This document shows positions 8,518 to 17,295 of a DNA stretch of 64,000 nucleotides, one piece after another. The stretch is taken from positions 496,001 to 560,000 of the forward strand of contig NZ_CANLXG010000002.1 of the NCBI RefSeq assembly GCF_947495025.1, in the 5' to 3' direction. The DNA comes from an uncultured Roseobacter sp. GTDB lineage: Bacteria; Pseudomonadota; Alphaproteobacteria; Rhodobacterales; Rhodobacteraceae. Every line of letters begins with the position of its first letter. Position 1 is the first letter of the stretch. The notes under the pieces are model-generated. The model did not search any database. It saw nothing but the letters and a program-made list of their open reading frames with translations, and had not been told where the DNA came from. The position numbers and the translations under genes are program-made.

Positions 8518-10281
8518 ATGTCCGACGAAACCAAACCCGAATACCAGGTCCTCGCGCGCAAGTACCGGCCCGAGACCTTTGCGGATCTGGTGGGTCAGGA
8601 CGCGATGGTCCGGACCCTGCGAAATGCCTTTGAGGCAGACCGGATCGCGCAGGCCTTTGTCATGACAGGAATCCGGGGAACGGGCAAAACGACCACCGCC
8701 CGGATTATCGCCAAAGGGATGAACTGCATCGGAACAGATGGCACCGGCGGGCCGACGACCGAACCCTGCGGAACCTGTGAGCACTGCGTGGCGATTATGG
8801 AAGGCCGCCATGTCGACGTCATGGAGATGGATGCTGCCTCTAATACCGGCGTTGCGAATATCCGCGAAATCATCGACTCGGTGCATTACCGGGCGGCGTC
8901 TGCCCGCTACAAAGTGTACATCATCGACGAAGTTCACATGCTGTCGACCGGTGCTTTCAACGCGTTGCTCAAGACACTGGAAGAGCCGCCGGCACACGTC
9001 AAATTCATCTTTGCGACCACAGAAATCCGCAAAGTGCCCGTAACCGTGCTGTCGCGCTGCCAGCGCTTTGACCTGCGCCGGATAGAACCCGAGGTCATGA
9101 TCGCCCTGATGCGGAAAATCGCAGGCTCAGAACAGGCGGAAATCACCGATGATGCGCTGGCGCTGATCGCGCGGGCGGCGGAAGGATCGGCCAGGGATGC
9201 AACATCCCTGCTGGACCAGGCGATCAGCCACGGGGCGGGTGAGACCTCGGCAGACCAGGTGCGTTCCATGCTGGGGCTTGCCGACCGCGGCCGGGTCCTG
9301 GACCTCTTTGACCTCATTCTCAGAGGCGATGCCGCCGGCGCCCTGACCGAACTCTCGGCGCAATATGCCGAAGGCGCTGATCCGATGGCAGTGCTGCGCG
9401 ATCTGGCAGAGATCACGCACTGGGTTTCCGTCGTGAAAATCACTCCGGAGGCGGCCGAGGACCCGACGGTTTCACCGGATGAAAGATCGCGCGGACTGAC
9501 CATGGCCGGGGCCCTGCCGATGCGGGTGCTGACGCGCCTCTGGCAGATGCTGCTCAAAGCCCTCGACGAGGTGGGGAGCGCGCCAAACGCAATGATGGCG
9601 GCAGAGATGGCGATCATCCGGCTGACACATGTGGCCGACCTGCCCTCACCCGAAGAGCTGGTACGCAGGCTGCAGGGAGCGACACCCCCGCCGGCGTCGT
9701 CGGGTGGCCCCGGCGGGAGCCCCGTGCAGAGCACAGGCGCGCGGGCCGCGGGCGGGGGCGCTCCGGCTGTCGCCGGAGCGCGGCACAGCACCGGCAGCAG
9801 CAATGGTACGGTAACGGCCCGCGCTCCGGACGCAGATGCCGCGCTGGCACGCTTTCCCACATTCAGCCATGTTGTCGAACTCATTCGCGCCAACCGCGAT
9901 GTAAAACTGCTTGTTGAGGTCGAAAACTGCCTGCGTCTTGGCGCATACCAGCCGGGACGGATTGAATTCACGCCGACCGACAGTGCGCCCCGCGATCTGG
10001 CACAGCGCCTGGGCCAGCGCCTGCAGCACTGGACCGGAAACCGCTGGGCGGTCACGATTGTCGGGGACGCCAATGCAGAAACAATCGCGGAAATCCGTGA
10101 TGCGGGCGACCTGGCACTGCGCGCGCAGGCGCGCGAACACCCGCTGATGCAGGCCGTACTCGCACAGTTTCCGGGTGCCTCGATAACCAGCATCCGGACG
10201 CAGGAGCAGATTGCGGCAGAGGCCGTAAGTGAGGCCTTGCCGGAGGTCGAGGACGAATGGGACCCTTTCGAGGACGACTGA
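8518..10281 (+). CDS. dnaX: DNA polymerase III subunits gamma and tau
   Basis: The clamp-loader ATPase of the replicative polymerase, about 587 residues. The AAA+ domain has Walker A GIRGTGKTT (residues 51-59), a zinc-binding insert with cysteines 70, 84, 87 and 90, the DEVH Walker B block (137-140) and the SRC sensor motif (179-181). A proline/glycine/alanine-rich linker at about 390-430 separates it from a C-terminal region for polymerase contacts. No obvious A-rich slippery heptamer was seen, so a separate gamma form is not predicted from sequence. First gene of the dnaX-ybaB-membrane protein-recR cluster. Confidence 0.96.
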   Translation: MSDETKPEYQVLARKYRPETFADLVGQDAMVRTLRNAFEADRIAQAFVMTGIRGTGKTTTARIIAKGMNCIGTDGTGGPTTEPCGTCEHCVAIMEGRHVDVMEMDAASNTGVANIREIIDSVHYRAASARYKVYIIDEVHMLSTGAFNALLKTLEEPPAHVKFIFATTEIRKVPVTVLSRCQRFDLRRIEPEVMIALMRKIAGSEQAEITDDALALIARAAEGSARDATSLLDQAISHGAGETSADQVRSMLGLADRGRVLDLFDLILRGDAAGALTELSAQYAEGADPMAVLRDLAEITHWVSVVKITPEAAEDPTVSPDERSRGLTMAGALPMRVLTRLWQMLLKALDEVGSAPNAMMAAEMAIIRLTHVADLPSPEELVRRLQGATPPPASSGGPGGSPVQSTGARAAGGGAPAVAGARHSTGSSNGTVTARAPDADAALARFPTFSHVVELIRANRDVKLLVEVENCLRLGAYQPGRIEFTPTDSAPRDLAQRLGQRLQHWTGNRWAVTIVGDANAETIAEIRDAGDLALRAQAREHPLMQAVLAQFPGASITSIRTQEQIAAEAVSEALPEVEDEWDPFEDD

Positions 10282-10348
10282 CTCACTTGTTCGATGCGGC
10301 GACGACCGCATATACTGCAGATAACGCGACATCAAAAAGGACGATGCA

Positions 10349-10693
10349 ATGTTCAAAGGACTAGGCGGGCTCGGCGACATGGCCGGCATGATGAAAAAAG
10401 CCCAGGAAATGCAGACCAAGATGGCGCAGATGCAGGAAGACATGCACAACATCATGGTCGAGGGGGCATCCGGCGCAGGCCTGGTCAAGGCGACCTGCTC
10501 GGCAAAGGGCGAGCTGAAGACACTGGACATTGACCCGTCGATTTTCAACAGCGACGACAAAGAAGTAGTCGAGGATCTGATCCTGGCGGCAATCAAAGAC
10601 GCTCAGACCAAAGCCTCCGAGCGCGCGCAGGAAGAGATGGCCAGGCTGACCGAAGGCATGGGACTGCCGGCGGACATGAAGCTGCCATTCTGA
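10349..10693 (+). CDS. ybaB: YbaB/EbfC family nucleoid-associated protein
   Basis: A 114-residue protein with the family's opening MFKGLGGLGDMAGMMKKAQE, the internal VEGASGAGLVKATCSAKGEL strand region and a C-terminal amphipathic helix. YbaB proteins form dimers that bind DNA and compact it, and are almost always found between dnaX and recR, as here. The ATG has AAGGA 8 bases upstream. Transcribed with dnaX (67 bases apart). The phrase ALTEGMGLPADMKLPF-like end is typical of alphaproteobacterial members. Confidence 0.95.
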   Translation: MFKGLGGLGDMAGMMKKAQEMQTKMAQMQEDMHNIMVEGASGAGLVKATCSAKGELKTLDIDPSIFNSDDKEVVEDLILAAIKDAQTKASERAQEEMARLTEGMGLPADMKLPF

Positions 10694-10697
10694 GCGC

Positions 10698-11681
10698 GTG
10701 CGACCTGAGGCCATAAAAGACATCACGACACCGCCGCTATGGCGCGTTTTTGGTCTGGTGGCCAGTATCGCTACGACAGCTATGGCCGTCATCTACCTGT
10801 GGCTTGAATCTCAGGCCGGGGTACCGCTGTCAGACTGGGCGCTGGTTGTACTGGTCGTGATAAATGCTTTTGTTGTTTATGTTTTTGGCCTGCATATCTC
10901 GCGCGACCTTGCCGAGATGCTGCTGCACCTGCCCCGACCTGACTTTGTCGCCAGCCACCTGTCACTTCAGGACCGGGTCAACCGCATTATCGCGCACCCT
11001 CCTGCTGTCCTCGCCGGTCTGGTTTATGGCGGGGCACTGGGACTGGGTGCCTACACGATTGCACCGCATCAGACGAATGAAACCCTGCGTATTGCCTTCG
11101 GGCTGTTCATCTGTGCCGGCAGTTCCATGATCGGCTTTGGCTTTTGGGCTGTCTACCGCTACTGGCGCGGATTTCTGCGCGTGCTGCCGACGGTTCCGCT
11201 GGATATCCTGAACCTGTCCCAGGAGCCGGTGCCTGCGTTTCTGCGCTTTAACAGCCGCGTGGTACTTCTGTGCGCTTTTGTCGGATCTATGGCGATACTT
11301 GGTCTTGCACTGGCGGACTATAAAAGTACGCCTCCGATAATCATTTTCTCGATCTGTACGTTCCTGACCGTGGGAGCCACATATGCAGTACCAACCATCC
11401 CGCTTTCAAACCGGCTGAACCGGCTGAGGTCAGAAGAGCTGGATAAGATCGAAAGGCAGATCTCGCTGCACATCGCCGCCCTCACAGACCCTGACGTCAG
11501 TACGGAAGGCCTGAAGAAACTACATGAACTGCGCGAGGCGCAGAGCATCGTGTCCGGTATCAAGACCCTGCCGCCCGGGGGACAGATTTCGGTGTCCGCG
11601 ACCGCCTTCGTCACCGCCTTGTCATTCCTGCCCGCAGGCATACAGTACATCCAGCAGATGATGGCAGTCCCTGTCCAGTAA
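10698..11681 (+). CDS. Polytopic membrane protein of unknown function inside the dnaX-recR operon
   Basis: A 327-residue protein that I do not recognise. About six membrane helices can be seen at residues 14-36, 45-65, 102-125, 130-155, 190-208 and 215-236. A mostly helical soluble segment follows (about 245-300, with repeated charged and leucine residues), and a last hydrophobic stretch near 305-322. It starts with GTG 4 bases after the ybaB stop and ends 39 bases before recR, so it is almost certainly cotranscribed. The start has no strong ribosome site and translation may be coupled to ybaB. Such a gene is not part of the usual dnaX-ybaB-recR set. Confidence 0.8.
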   Translation: MRPEAIKDITTPPLWRVFGLVASIATTAMAVIYLWLESQAGVPLSDWALVVLVVINAFVVYVFGLHISRDLAEMLLHLPRPDFVASHLSLQDRVNRIIAHPPAVLAGLVYGGALGLGAYTIAPHQTNETLRIAFGLFICAGSSMIGFGFWAVYRYWRGFLRVLPTVPLDILNLSQEPVPAFLRFNSRVVLLCAFVGSMAILGLALADYKSTPPIIIFSICTFLTVGATYAVPTIPLSNRLNRLRSEELDKIERQISLHIAALTDPDVSTEGLKKLHELREAQSIVSGIKTLPPGGQISVSATAFVTALSFLPAGIQYIQQMMAVPVQ

Positions 11682-11720
11682 CCGTATCAGGCCGGCAGAC
11701 AGGAGCAGGAACAGGCACAG

Positions 11721-12314
11721 ATGAGCAGCACCAGAGATATCGACGCGCTGATTGAGCTGATGGCGAAGCTGCCGGGGCTTGGCCCGCGCTCTGCCCGACG
11801 GGCCGTTCTGCACCTGATCCGTAAGCGCAGCCTGCAGCTTATCCCGCTGGCCGACACAATGCGTGTGGTCGCCGAAACAGCCCGGGAATGTCTGAATTGC
11901 GGCAATGTCGGAACAACAGACGTCTGTGACATCTGCACATCGGAAAAACGGGCCAACGGCGAACTCTGTGTTGTCGAGGATGTTGCAGACCTCTGGGCCA
12001 TGGAAAGATCAGGTGTTTTCAAGGGGCGTTACCACGTTCTGGGCGGTACACTGTCAGCGCTGGATGCTGTGGGCCCGGAGGAACTGCGCATTCCAAGGCT
12101 GATTGACCGGGTTGCGACCGAGGAAATCACAGAAGTGATCCTGGCGCTGAACGCCACAATAGACGGGCAGACAACATCTCACTATATCGCTGACCGGCTT
12201 GAAGGCAGCGTCAGGCTGACGTCACTGGCTCAGGGCGTGCCCATTGGTGGCGAACTCGACTACCTGGATGATGGAACAATCTCTGCAGCGATGCGGGCCC
12301 GGAAGTCTATCTGA
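11721..12314 (+). CDS. recR: Recombination mediator RecR
   Basis: RecR works with RecF and RecO to load RecA on gapped DNA. The 197-residue protein has the N-terminal helix-hairpin-helix ([17 protein letters not shown]), a four-cysteine zinc finger ([16 protein letters not shown], about residues 55-70), a Toprim domain beginning [13 protein letters not shown] and the C-terminal block ASPIGGE-like [14 protein letters not shown]. Length and order match the family exactly. It closes the dnaX-ybaB operon and is convergent with the TetR gene 13 bases further on. Confidence 0.96.
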   Translation: MSSTRDIDALIELMAKLPGLGPRSARRAVLHLIRKRSLQLIPLADTMRVVAETARECLNCGNVGTTDVCDICTSEKRANGELCVVEDVADLWAMERSGVFKGRYHVLGGTLSALDAVGPEELRIPRLIDRVATEEITEVILALNATIDGQTTSHYIADRLEGSVRLTSLAQGVPIGGELDYLDDGTISAAMRARKSI

Positions 12315-12327
12315 CAAAGTCCACTGA

Positions 12328-12870
12328 TCAGAAACCGGACGTAACCCCGGCTGCTGCTGCATCAAATACCGAGAGATCATCCATGTTGTGGCTGAGCATC
12401 ATCGCACCCTGAAGTGTCGCAAGAATATGGGCCGATCTGGCATGCGCGTCATGATCCGTCATATGCGCCGACAGCGAGCCTCTGAGCCAGGCCAGATTTT
12501 CCTCAAAGAATTCACGCACAGCCGATGAAACAGCTTCGGGCAGCCCGGACGTTTCTGCTCCCAGCATTCCGCAAAGGCAGATCGCATCAGAACTGGTCAG
12601 GGCGTCGCGATAGGTCCGGCAATAAGCCCGGATACGATCCTCTGGCGTCCTGGCAATCTCTGCCTGCGCATCAAGTGCCTCAAAAAAGCGCTTGCTGTAG
12701 CGGTCTACCAGCGCGACACCAAGGTCTTCCTTTTTGCGGAAGTGGTAATGCACGCTGGCGCTTTTGATCCCGAGCGCATCCGCAAGATCCCGAAAGCTTA
12801 CAGCATTGTACCCGCCGGAACGCACACCGCGCTCGGCTTCATCCATCAGCAGTTCCCGCGTACCGGCCAT
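12328..12870 (-). CDS. TetR/AcrR family transcriptional regulator
   Basis: A 180-residue repressor-type protein. The N-terminal helix-turn-helix is clear (about residues 22-45, VSFRDLADALGIKSASVHYHF), with the classical SxxxxYxHF signature of TetR proteins. The ligand domain is helical and contains a conserved-looking CLCGMLGAE segment, seen in the YxaF/LmrA/DhaS-like branch. It is divergent from the glutathione transferase-cupin pair, and a palindrome lies between the starts. By family logic it represses that operon and itself until it binds a small toxic or electrophilic compound; the ligand is unknown. Confidence 0.88.
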   Translation of the reverse strand: MAGTRELLMDEAERGVRSGGYNAVSFRDLADALGIKSASVHYHFRKKEDLGVALVDRYSKRFFEALDAQAEIARTPEDRIRAYCRTYRDALTSSDAICLCGMLGAETSGLPEAVSSAVREFFEENLAWLRGSLSAHMTDHDAHARSAHILATLQGAMMLSHNMDDLSVFDAAAAGVTSGF

Positions 12871-12937
12871 TTCGTCCCCTGGTGGTCATCTACCTGCCAT
12901 CAGATAGGCTTGACGGAGATGCAGGTCAACAGATACC

Positions 12938-12955
12938 ACCTATCTATCACTAGGT
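12938..12955. promoter_or_regulatory. Candidate TetR operator between the TetR gene and the GST gene
   Basis: ACCTA and TAGGT arms (12938-12942 and 12951-12955) form an 18-base inverted repeat, and the half-site AGATAGG recurs inverted at 12902-12908. It sits 20 bases before the GST start codon. A TTGACG at 12910-12915 could serve as the -35 box. TetR-family repressors commonly bind such sites in divergent promoters; binding here is inferred. Confidence 0.55.
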
Positions 12956-12974
12956 AGTTAAAGGAATCACCGCT

Positions 12975-13595
12975 ATGAAAATCTATGACTTCGAGGGCTT
13001 TCCGAACCCCGCCCGCATCCGAATTGCTCTTGCCGAGAAGGGTCTGACCGACGCGGTGGAATTCATCACAGTCGACGTTCCCGGCGGCGAGCATAAAACC
13101 GAAGCCTTCCGCGCCAAGAACCCGAGCGGCCTTGTCCCGGCACTTGAACTGGAGGACGGCACGATCATTTCGGAATGCACCGCAATCACAGAATACATAG
13201 ACGGGATATCAGACAGCCCCGCACTTGCAGGCAGGACCCCCAGAGAACGGGCGGTAACCCACATGATGCAGCGCCGGGCAGAGGCTGAACTGCTGGATGC
13301 CGTGGGCGCCTATTTTCATCATGCAACACCGGGCCTCGGCCCCGATATCGAAACAAACCAGTGCGCTGAATGGGGACATATGCAGAAAGACCGTGCTCTG
13401 AACGGGATGCGCTATTTTGACAGCGTCCTTGCGGATCAGGCCTTTGTCGCGGGCGATGCGTTTTCGATGGCAGATATCACCGCGTTTGCCGGCCTTGCCT
13501 TTGCGGATTTTGCTCAGATCGAAGTGCCCGAAGACTGTGCTAACCTGATTGCATGGCGCCAGCGGGTTGCAAGCCGGCCCAGCATCGCAGGATAA
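12975..13595 (+). CDS. Glutathione S-transferase family protein
   Basis: A 206-residue protein with the thioredoxin-like N-terminal domain ([19 protein letters not shown], then the [14 protein letters not shown] block with the cis-proline and the [10 protein letters not shown] glutathione-binding turn) and an all-helical C-terminal domain containing [12 protein letters not shown], the N-capping motif of GST helices. It is a cytosolic enzyme expected to conjugate glutathione to electrophiles. It is first in an operon with a cupin gene 10 bases downstream and divergent from a TetR regulator, which suggests an inducible detoxification role. Substrate unknown. Confidence 0.9.
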   Translation: MKIYDFEGFPNPARIRIALAEKGLTDAVEFITVDVPGGEHKTEAFRAKNPSGLVPALELEDGTIISECTAITEYIDGISDSPALAGRTPRERAVTHMMQRRAEAELLDAVGAYFHHATPGLGPDIETNQCAEWGHMQKDRALNGMRYFDSVLADQAFVAGDAFSMADITAFAGLAFADFAQIEVPEDCANLIAWRQRVASRPSIAG

Positions 13596-13605
13596 GGACA
13601 GAACA

Positions 13606-14286
13606 ATGGAACTCAACGCAGATTTCAGCAAACGCGCGGTTGTGCATGCTGCACAGATTCCCTGGAAACCATCGCCCATGGCGGGCGTGGACAGACGCAT
13701 GCTGGACCGTATTGGCGATGAAGTCGCGCGGGCCACCTCGATTGTGCGCTATGCGCCCGGCAGCCATTTCTCGGCCCATACCCATACAGGCGGCGAGGAG
13801 TTCTTCGTGCTGGAAGGCGTTTTCCAGGACGAACACGGCGACTTTCCGGCGGGCACATACGTGCGCAATCCGCCGACGACCAGCCATACGCCCGGATCCC
13901 GGGAAGGGTGCGTGATCTTTGTCAAGCTCTGGCAGTTTGACATGCAGGACCGCAACCAGTTCCGGGTGGACACAAACGTCGACAGCTACACTGGAGTAGA
14001 CGGCGCACCCGGGGTAACGCGGCTGGCACTGCACAGCGATGACAACGAAGACGTATGCACCGAGCACTGGGCGCCGGGCGCCCGCCTTTTGCTCGAGGCA
14101 CCGGACGGGATGGAAGTGCTCGTTCTGAACGGCGGATTTGAAGAGTCTGGCGAGGCTTTCAGCAAGGACTCGTGGCTGCGCCTGCCCTGCGGGTCAGCTA
14201 CAGACGCTGTTGCAGGTCCTGATGGCGCGAAAGTCTGGATAAAACGGCGGCACCTGGCCCGACCGCCTGTGGCGCCCGCGACCTGA
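13606..14286 (+). CDS. Two-domain cupin protein, ChrR-like
   Basis: A 226-residue protein made of two cupin folds. The first has the metal-binding pattern [14 protein letters not shown] followed by a later SHTPG histidine (about residues 62-105). The second (about 125-215) keeps the fold but shows fewer metal ligands, with a [14 protein letters not shown] strand. The layout resembles the cupin part of ChrR anti-sigma factors, but the N-terminal zinc-binding anti-sigma domain is missing. AAGGA precedes the ATG by 7 bases. Cotranscribed with the GST gene. It may be a thiol- or metal-dependent dioxygenase or a binding protein; function not known. Confidence 0.8.
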   Translation: MELNADFSKRAVVHAAQIPWKPSPMAGVDRRMLDRIGDEVARATSIVRYAPGSHFSAHTHTGGEEFFVLEGVFQDEHGDFPAGTYVRNPPTTSHTPGSREGCVIFVKLWQFDMQDRNQFRVDTNVDSYTGVDGAPGVTRLALHSDDNEDVCTEHWAPGARLLLEAPDGMEVLVLNGGFEESGEAFSKDSWLRLPCGSATDAVAGPDGAKVWIKRRHLARPPVAPAT

Positions 14287-14336
14287 CTGAAGGGTTAAAC
14301 CTCCGTCGCCGGCTCAGGAACCTGTCGAAAAAAAAT

Positions 14337-14358
14337 CCCGGCGTCACAGGACGCCGGG
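14337..14358. terminator. Bidirectional terminator between the cupin gene and trcR
   Basis: A perfect CCCGGCGTC/GACGCCGGG stem (14337-14345, 14350-14358) with a 4-base loop. It has CTTTT on the plus-strand side and a run of nine A on the other side, which is a T-run for minus-strand transcripts. It lies between two convergent genes. Confidence 0.88.
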
Positions 14359-14383
14359 CTTTTCATCATAACTGCTGGACGGC

Positions 14384-15160
14384 TCAGCCGCGCGAGGTGT
14401 CTTCTTCCTCGTCCTCATCCGAGCTGTCCGGCAGGTTAAAGAAGCTGTCGGCATCCGAGAAATCACCCGCAGAGGTTTTGTCTTCGTCATCTTCGTCTGC
14501 GTTTTCGCCAGACAGCGTAAAGGTCTCCAGCCCCTCAATTGCCGTCGGGATTTTCGGCTCTGCATCCATCCCGAGGCTCTGCTCAGTGCTCACCAGCTTG
14601 CGGCGTTCATCATCGCTCATCACAGGCGCATCCGCGGCCTTTTTGGCAGCGGCCTTCTGAACCACAGCATCCAGCTCAGACTGTTTGCACAGACCCAGTG
14701 CAACAGGATCGATCGGCTGGATGTTTGCAATGTTCCAGTGGGTGCGTTCGCGGATCGCCTGAATGGTCGGTTTTGTCGTCCCCACCAGTTTGCTGATCTG
14801 GCCATCGCTGAGCTCCGGGTGGAACTTTACCAGCCACAGGATAGACGCCGGACGATCCTGACGTTTGCTGAGCGGTGTATAGCGCGGGCCGCGGCGCTTC
14901 TGCTCGCCTTCGGCAGCAGCGTTATATTTCAGCTGAAGCCTGTGCAGTGGATTGGACTGGGCCGTATCGATCTCTTCCTGCGTCAGCTGGTTGTTGGCCA
15001 CCGGGTCGAACCCTTTTACGCCCTGAGCGACGTCGCCGTCGGCAATCCCCTGCACTTCCAGTTCATGCATCCCGACAAAATCTGCGATCTGCTTGAAACT
15101 GATTGTCGTGTTGTCCACCAGCCAGACGGCGGTAGCCTTGGCCATGATCGGTTTTGCCAT
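14384..15160 (-). CDS. trcR: Cell cycle transcriptional regulator TrcR (DUF1013)
   Basis: A 258-residue alphaproteobacterial protein. The start MAKPIMAKATAVWLVDNT and the HPELSDGQISKLVGTTKPTI segment (a helix-turn-helix-like part, about residues 115-145) are typical of the DUF1013/TrcR family. The C-terminus (about 200-258) is highly acidic and probably disordered. The ATG at 15160 has AGGAG 7 bases upstream; the open frame continues upstream without homology. The family is named as a cell-cycle transcription factor and is conserved as a single copy in alphaproteobacteria. It is divergent from the RNase T2 gene. Confidence 0.9.
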   Translation of the reverse strand: MAKPIMAKATAVWLVDNTTISFKQIADFVGMHELEVQGIADGDVAQGVKGFDPVANNQLTQEEIDTAQSNPLHRLQLKYNAAAEGEQKRRGPRYTPLSKRQDRPASILWLVKFHPELSDGQISKLVGTTKPTIQAIRERTHWNIANIQPIDPVALGLCKQSELDAVVQKAAAKKAADAPVMSDDERRKLVSTEQSLGMDAEPKIPTAIEGLETFTLSGENADEDDEDKTSAGDFSDADSFFNLPDSSDEDEEEDTSRG

Positions 15161-15300
15161 GTTTTTTCTCCTGCGAATCCACTTGTTGACCCACGTCTTT
15201 CCCATCGCCTGGAGGGGCGGTTCCGGAGGCCGGAACGGGTTACCATTGTGGGGGAACTTGCGGCGTATATAGTCGTCACAACGAGATAAGGAAAGACCCA

Positions 15301-15933
15301 ATGCGCTGTCTGCTTTTCTGGCTGATGATCACGCTGGCGCCGGCCGCCGGTGCCCAGGACCGCTCCGGTGAATTTGACTACTACGTCATGTCGCTGAGCT
15401 GGTCACCCAACTGGTGCTCCCGCACGGGTGATGCGCGCGGGTCGCCGCAATGCGATCCCGGCAAAGGTCATGGTTGGATTCTGCACGGCCTCTGGCCCCA
15501 GTATGAACGGGGATATCCCGAGTACTGCAAAACGGCCGAGCGTCAGCCGTCGCGGCGCATGACCTCGGAAATGGCGGACATTATGGGCACTTCGGGCCTC
15601 GCGTGGCACCAGTGGAAGAAGCACGGAACCTGCTCGGGGCTGTCGGCGGCCGGATATTATGCTCTGTCGAGAGATGCCTACGGCACGGTCACGCGACCGG
15701 CTGTTTTTCGCAAACTGAACAAGGCTGTTCGTCTGCCCGCGTCCGTGGTCGAAGAGGCGTTTCTGCGCGACAACCCCGGGCTGAGCGCGGATATGATCAC
15801 GATCACCTGCAAACAGGACCAGATCCAGGAGGCCCGAATATGTCTGGACCGCGACCTCGCACCACGCAGATGTGGCCCGGATGTTCTGCGCGACTGTTCC
15901 TCGCCCAGCGCCTTTTTTGACGCAATCAGATGA
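15301..15933 (+). CDS. Secreted ribonuclease T2 family protein
   Basis: A 210-residue nuclease with a signal peptide (residues 1-18, cleaved after AGA). Both active-site segments are intact: CAS I is HGLWPQ (His62) and CAS II is WHQWKKHGTC (His103, Glu replaced by Gln104, His108). The Glu-to-Gln change at the usual catalytic Glu position should be noted, although many bacterial members carry it. Several cysteines fit the family disulfides. It cleaves RNA in the periplasm or outside, releasing 2',3'-cyclic nucleotides. AAGGAAAG precedes the ATG. Its stop overlaps the start of the next gene by 4 bases. Confidence 0.92.
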   Translation: MRCLLFWLMITLAPAAGAQDRSGEFDYYVMSLSWSPNWCSRTGDARGSPQCDPGKGHGWILHGLWPQYERGYPEYCKTAERQPSRRMTSEMADIMGTSGLAWHQWKKHGTCSGLSAAGYYALSRDAYGTVTRPAVFRKLNKAVRLPASVVEEAFLRDNPGLSADMITITCKQDQIQEARICLDRDLAPRRCGPDVLRDCSSPSAFFDAIR

Positions 15934-16217
15934 AAGGCTTTGCAGTCTTTACCGCAATCAACCTCGTGCTGCCGCTGGCCTTGCGTTACGGGCTGCTGTG
16001 GACAGGGTTCGGTCCGCTTCCGATGGTTTTTCTGTTCTGCGTCGCCATGATTTTTGCGCTCAATTATCTGGCAGCCCGCAGGTTCGCTGTCAGCAGGCGG
16101 ATCATCTGGCCGCTGCAGGGGCTTAACCTCGCTGCCGCGTTCTTTCTGGGCACTTTTACTGTTTTCACAGCGCTGCCCGTGGTGCCCTTGCTCATACGCA
16201 CTCTGCTGGGTATCTGA
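15930..16217 (+). CDS. Small membrane protein overlapping the RNase T2 gene
   Basis: A 95-residue protein with three probable membrane helices (about residues 3-20, 28-48 and 63-86) and short charged loops (ARRFAVSRR). The start codon overlaps the RNase T2 stop codon (ATGA), a sign of translational coupling, so it is almost certainly expressed with the nuclease. I do not recognise the family. It could help export or anchoring, or be an unrelated passenger. Confidence 0.7.
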   Translation: MKGFAVFTAINLVLPLALRYGLLWTGFGPLPMVFLFCVAMIFALNYLAARRFAVSRRIIWPLQGLNLAAAFFLGTFTVFTALPVVPLLIRTLLGI

Positions 16218-16237
16218 TCTCCTCCCGGCAAGGCAGC

Positions 16238-17221
16238 TCAGCTGACCTTCAGAACGATTTTCCCGATGTGGCCCGAGCTTTCCATACGTGTATGCGCGGC
16301 AGCCGCTTCTTCCAGCGGAAATTCCTGATCCATTACAGGTGCCACCTTGCCCGCTTCGAGCAGCGGCCAGACGGCCTCACGCAGCTCCTGAGCAATCTGT
16401 GCCTTGGCAAGATCGCTTTGCGGGCGCAGGGTACTGCCGGTCATGGTCAGCCGGCGCGTCATCAGCTGCACAAAATTCACTTCTGCTTTCATCCCGCCCA
16501 GAAAGGCGATCTGTACAAGGCGCCCGTCATCTGCCAGCGCCCTGAGGTTGCGCGGGATGTAATCGCCGCCCACCATATCGAGGATAACGTCCGCACCACC
16601 CTCTGCGCGGATTTTTTCGACAAAATCGTCTTTGCGGTAATTGATCGCCAGTTCAGCGCCAAGCGCCCGGCAGGCCGCACATTTTTCATCACTGCCGGCG
16701 GTGGTAAAAACCCGCGCTCCAAAGGCGCGGCCCAGTTGTATCGCTGTCGTACCGATCCCGGACGACCCACCGTGCACCAGAAACCGTTCACCCGCCTTCA
16801 GCGCGCCCCGGCCAAAGACATTGGACCAGACGGTGAAGAACGTCTCTGGCAGACAGGCGGCCTCGCGCAGCCCCATGCCGGCGGGCACAGGCAGGCAGTG
16901 CGCCGCGGGTGTGGCCACGTATTCCGCATAACCGCCCCCCGGCAAAAGTGCACAGACCGCATCACCGACTGCCAGGCCGGACACGCCCTCGCCCAGTGCT
17001 GCAATTTCGCCCGACGCCTCTAGCCCGGGCAGGTCGCTGGCACCCGGCGGCGGGTTGTAAAGCCCTGCCCGTTGCAGCGCATCGGGCCGGTTGACCCCGG
17101 CATAGGCCACACGGATCACGACCTGGCCGTAGCCCGGTGCCGGCACGGGGCGTGTGGCAGGCCGGAGTACATCCGGACCGCCATGCTCAGAAATCTCGAT
17201 CGCGCGCATTGTATCTGTCAT
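16238..17221 (-). CDS. NAD(P)H-quinone oxidoreductase (zinc-independent MDR family, PIG3-like)
   Basis: A 327-residue medium-chain reductase. The opening MRAIEISEHGGPDVLRP and the block AYAGVNRPDALQRAGLYNPP are hallmarks of quinone oxidoreductases of the QOR/TP53I3 type. The Rossmann motif HGGSSGIGTTAIQLG lies near residues 147-161. Structural-zinc cysteines of alcohol dehydrogenases are absent. It reduces quinones or enones with NADPH in the cytosol. AAGGA lies 9 bases before the ATG. It is downstream of coq9 on the same strand (74 bases), but a physiological link to ubiquinone is only a guess. Confidence 0.92.
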   Translation of the reverse strand: MTDTMRAIEISEHGGPDVLRPATRPVPAPGYGQVVIRVAYAGVNRPDALQRAGLYNPPPGASDLPGLEASGEIAALGEGVSGLAVGDAVCALLPGGGYAEYVATPAAHCLPVPAGMGLREAACLPETFFTVWSNVFGRGALKAGERFLVHGGSSGIGTTAIQLGRAFGARVFTTAGSDEKCAACRALGAELAINYRKDDFVEKIRAEGGADVILDMVGGDYIPRNLRALADDGRLVQIAFLGGMKAEVNFVQLMTRRLTMTGSTLRPQSDLAKAQIAQELREAVWPLLEAGKVAPVMDQEFPLEEAAAAHTRMESSGHIGKIVLKVS

Positions 17222-17295
17222 TGAAACTGTCCTTCTGACTGACCGTTACGTATCAGCACCCGGTCTGGCAGAAAACCCGTGTGCCATGCCGGCGG

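Noticed and set aside
8934..10286. 450-codon open frame on the minus strand opposite dnaX
   Set aside because: Antisense shadow of dnaX; its Ser/Ala/Arg-rich translation is the typical product of the complementary strand of a high-G+C gene.
13606..14286. ChrR anti-sigma factor with a neighbouring ECF sigma factor
   Set aside because: Only the cupin part resembles ChrR; the N-terminal zinc anti-sigma domain is absent and there is no rpoE-like gene next to it.
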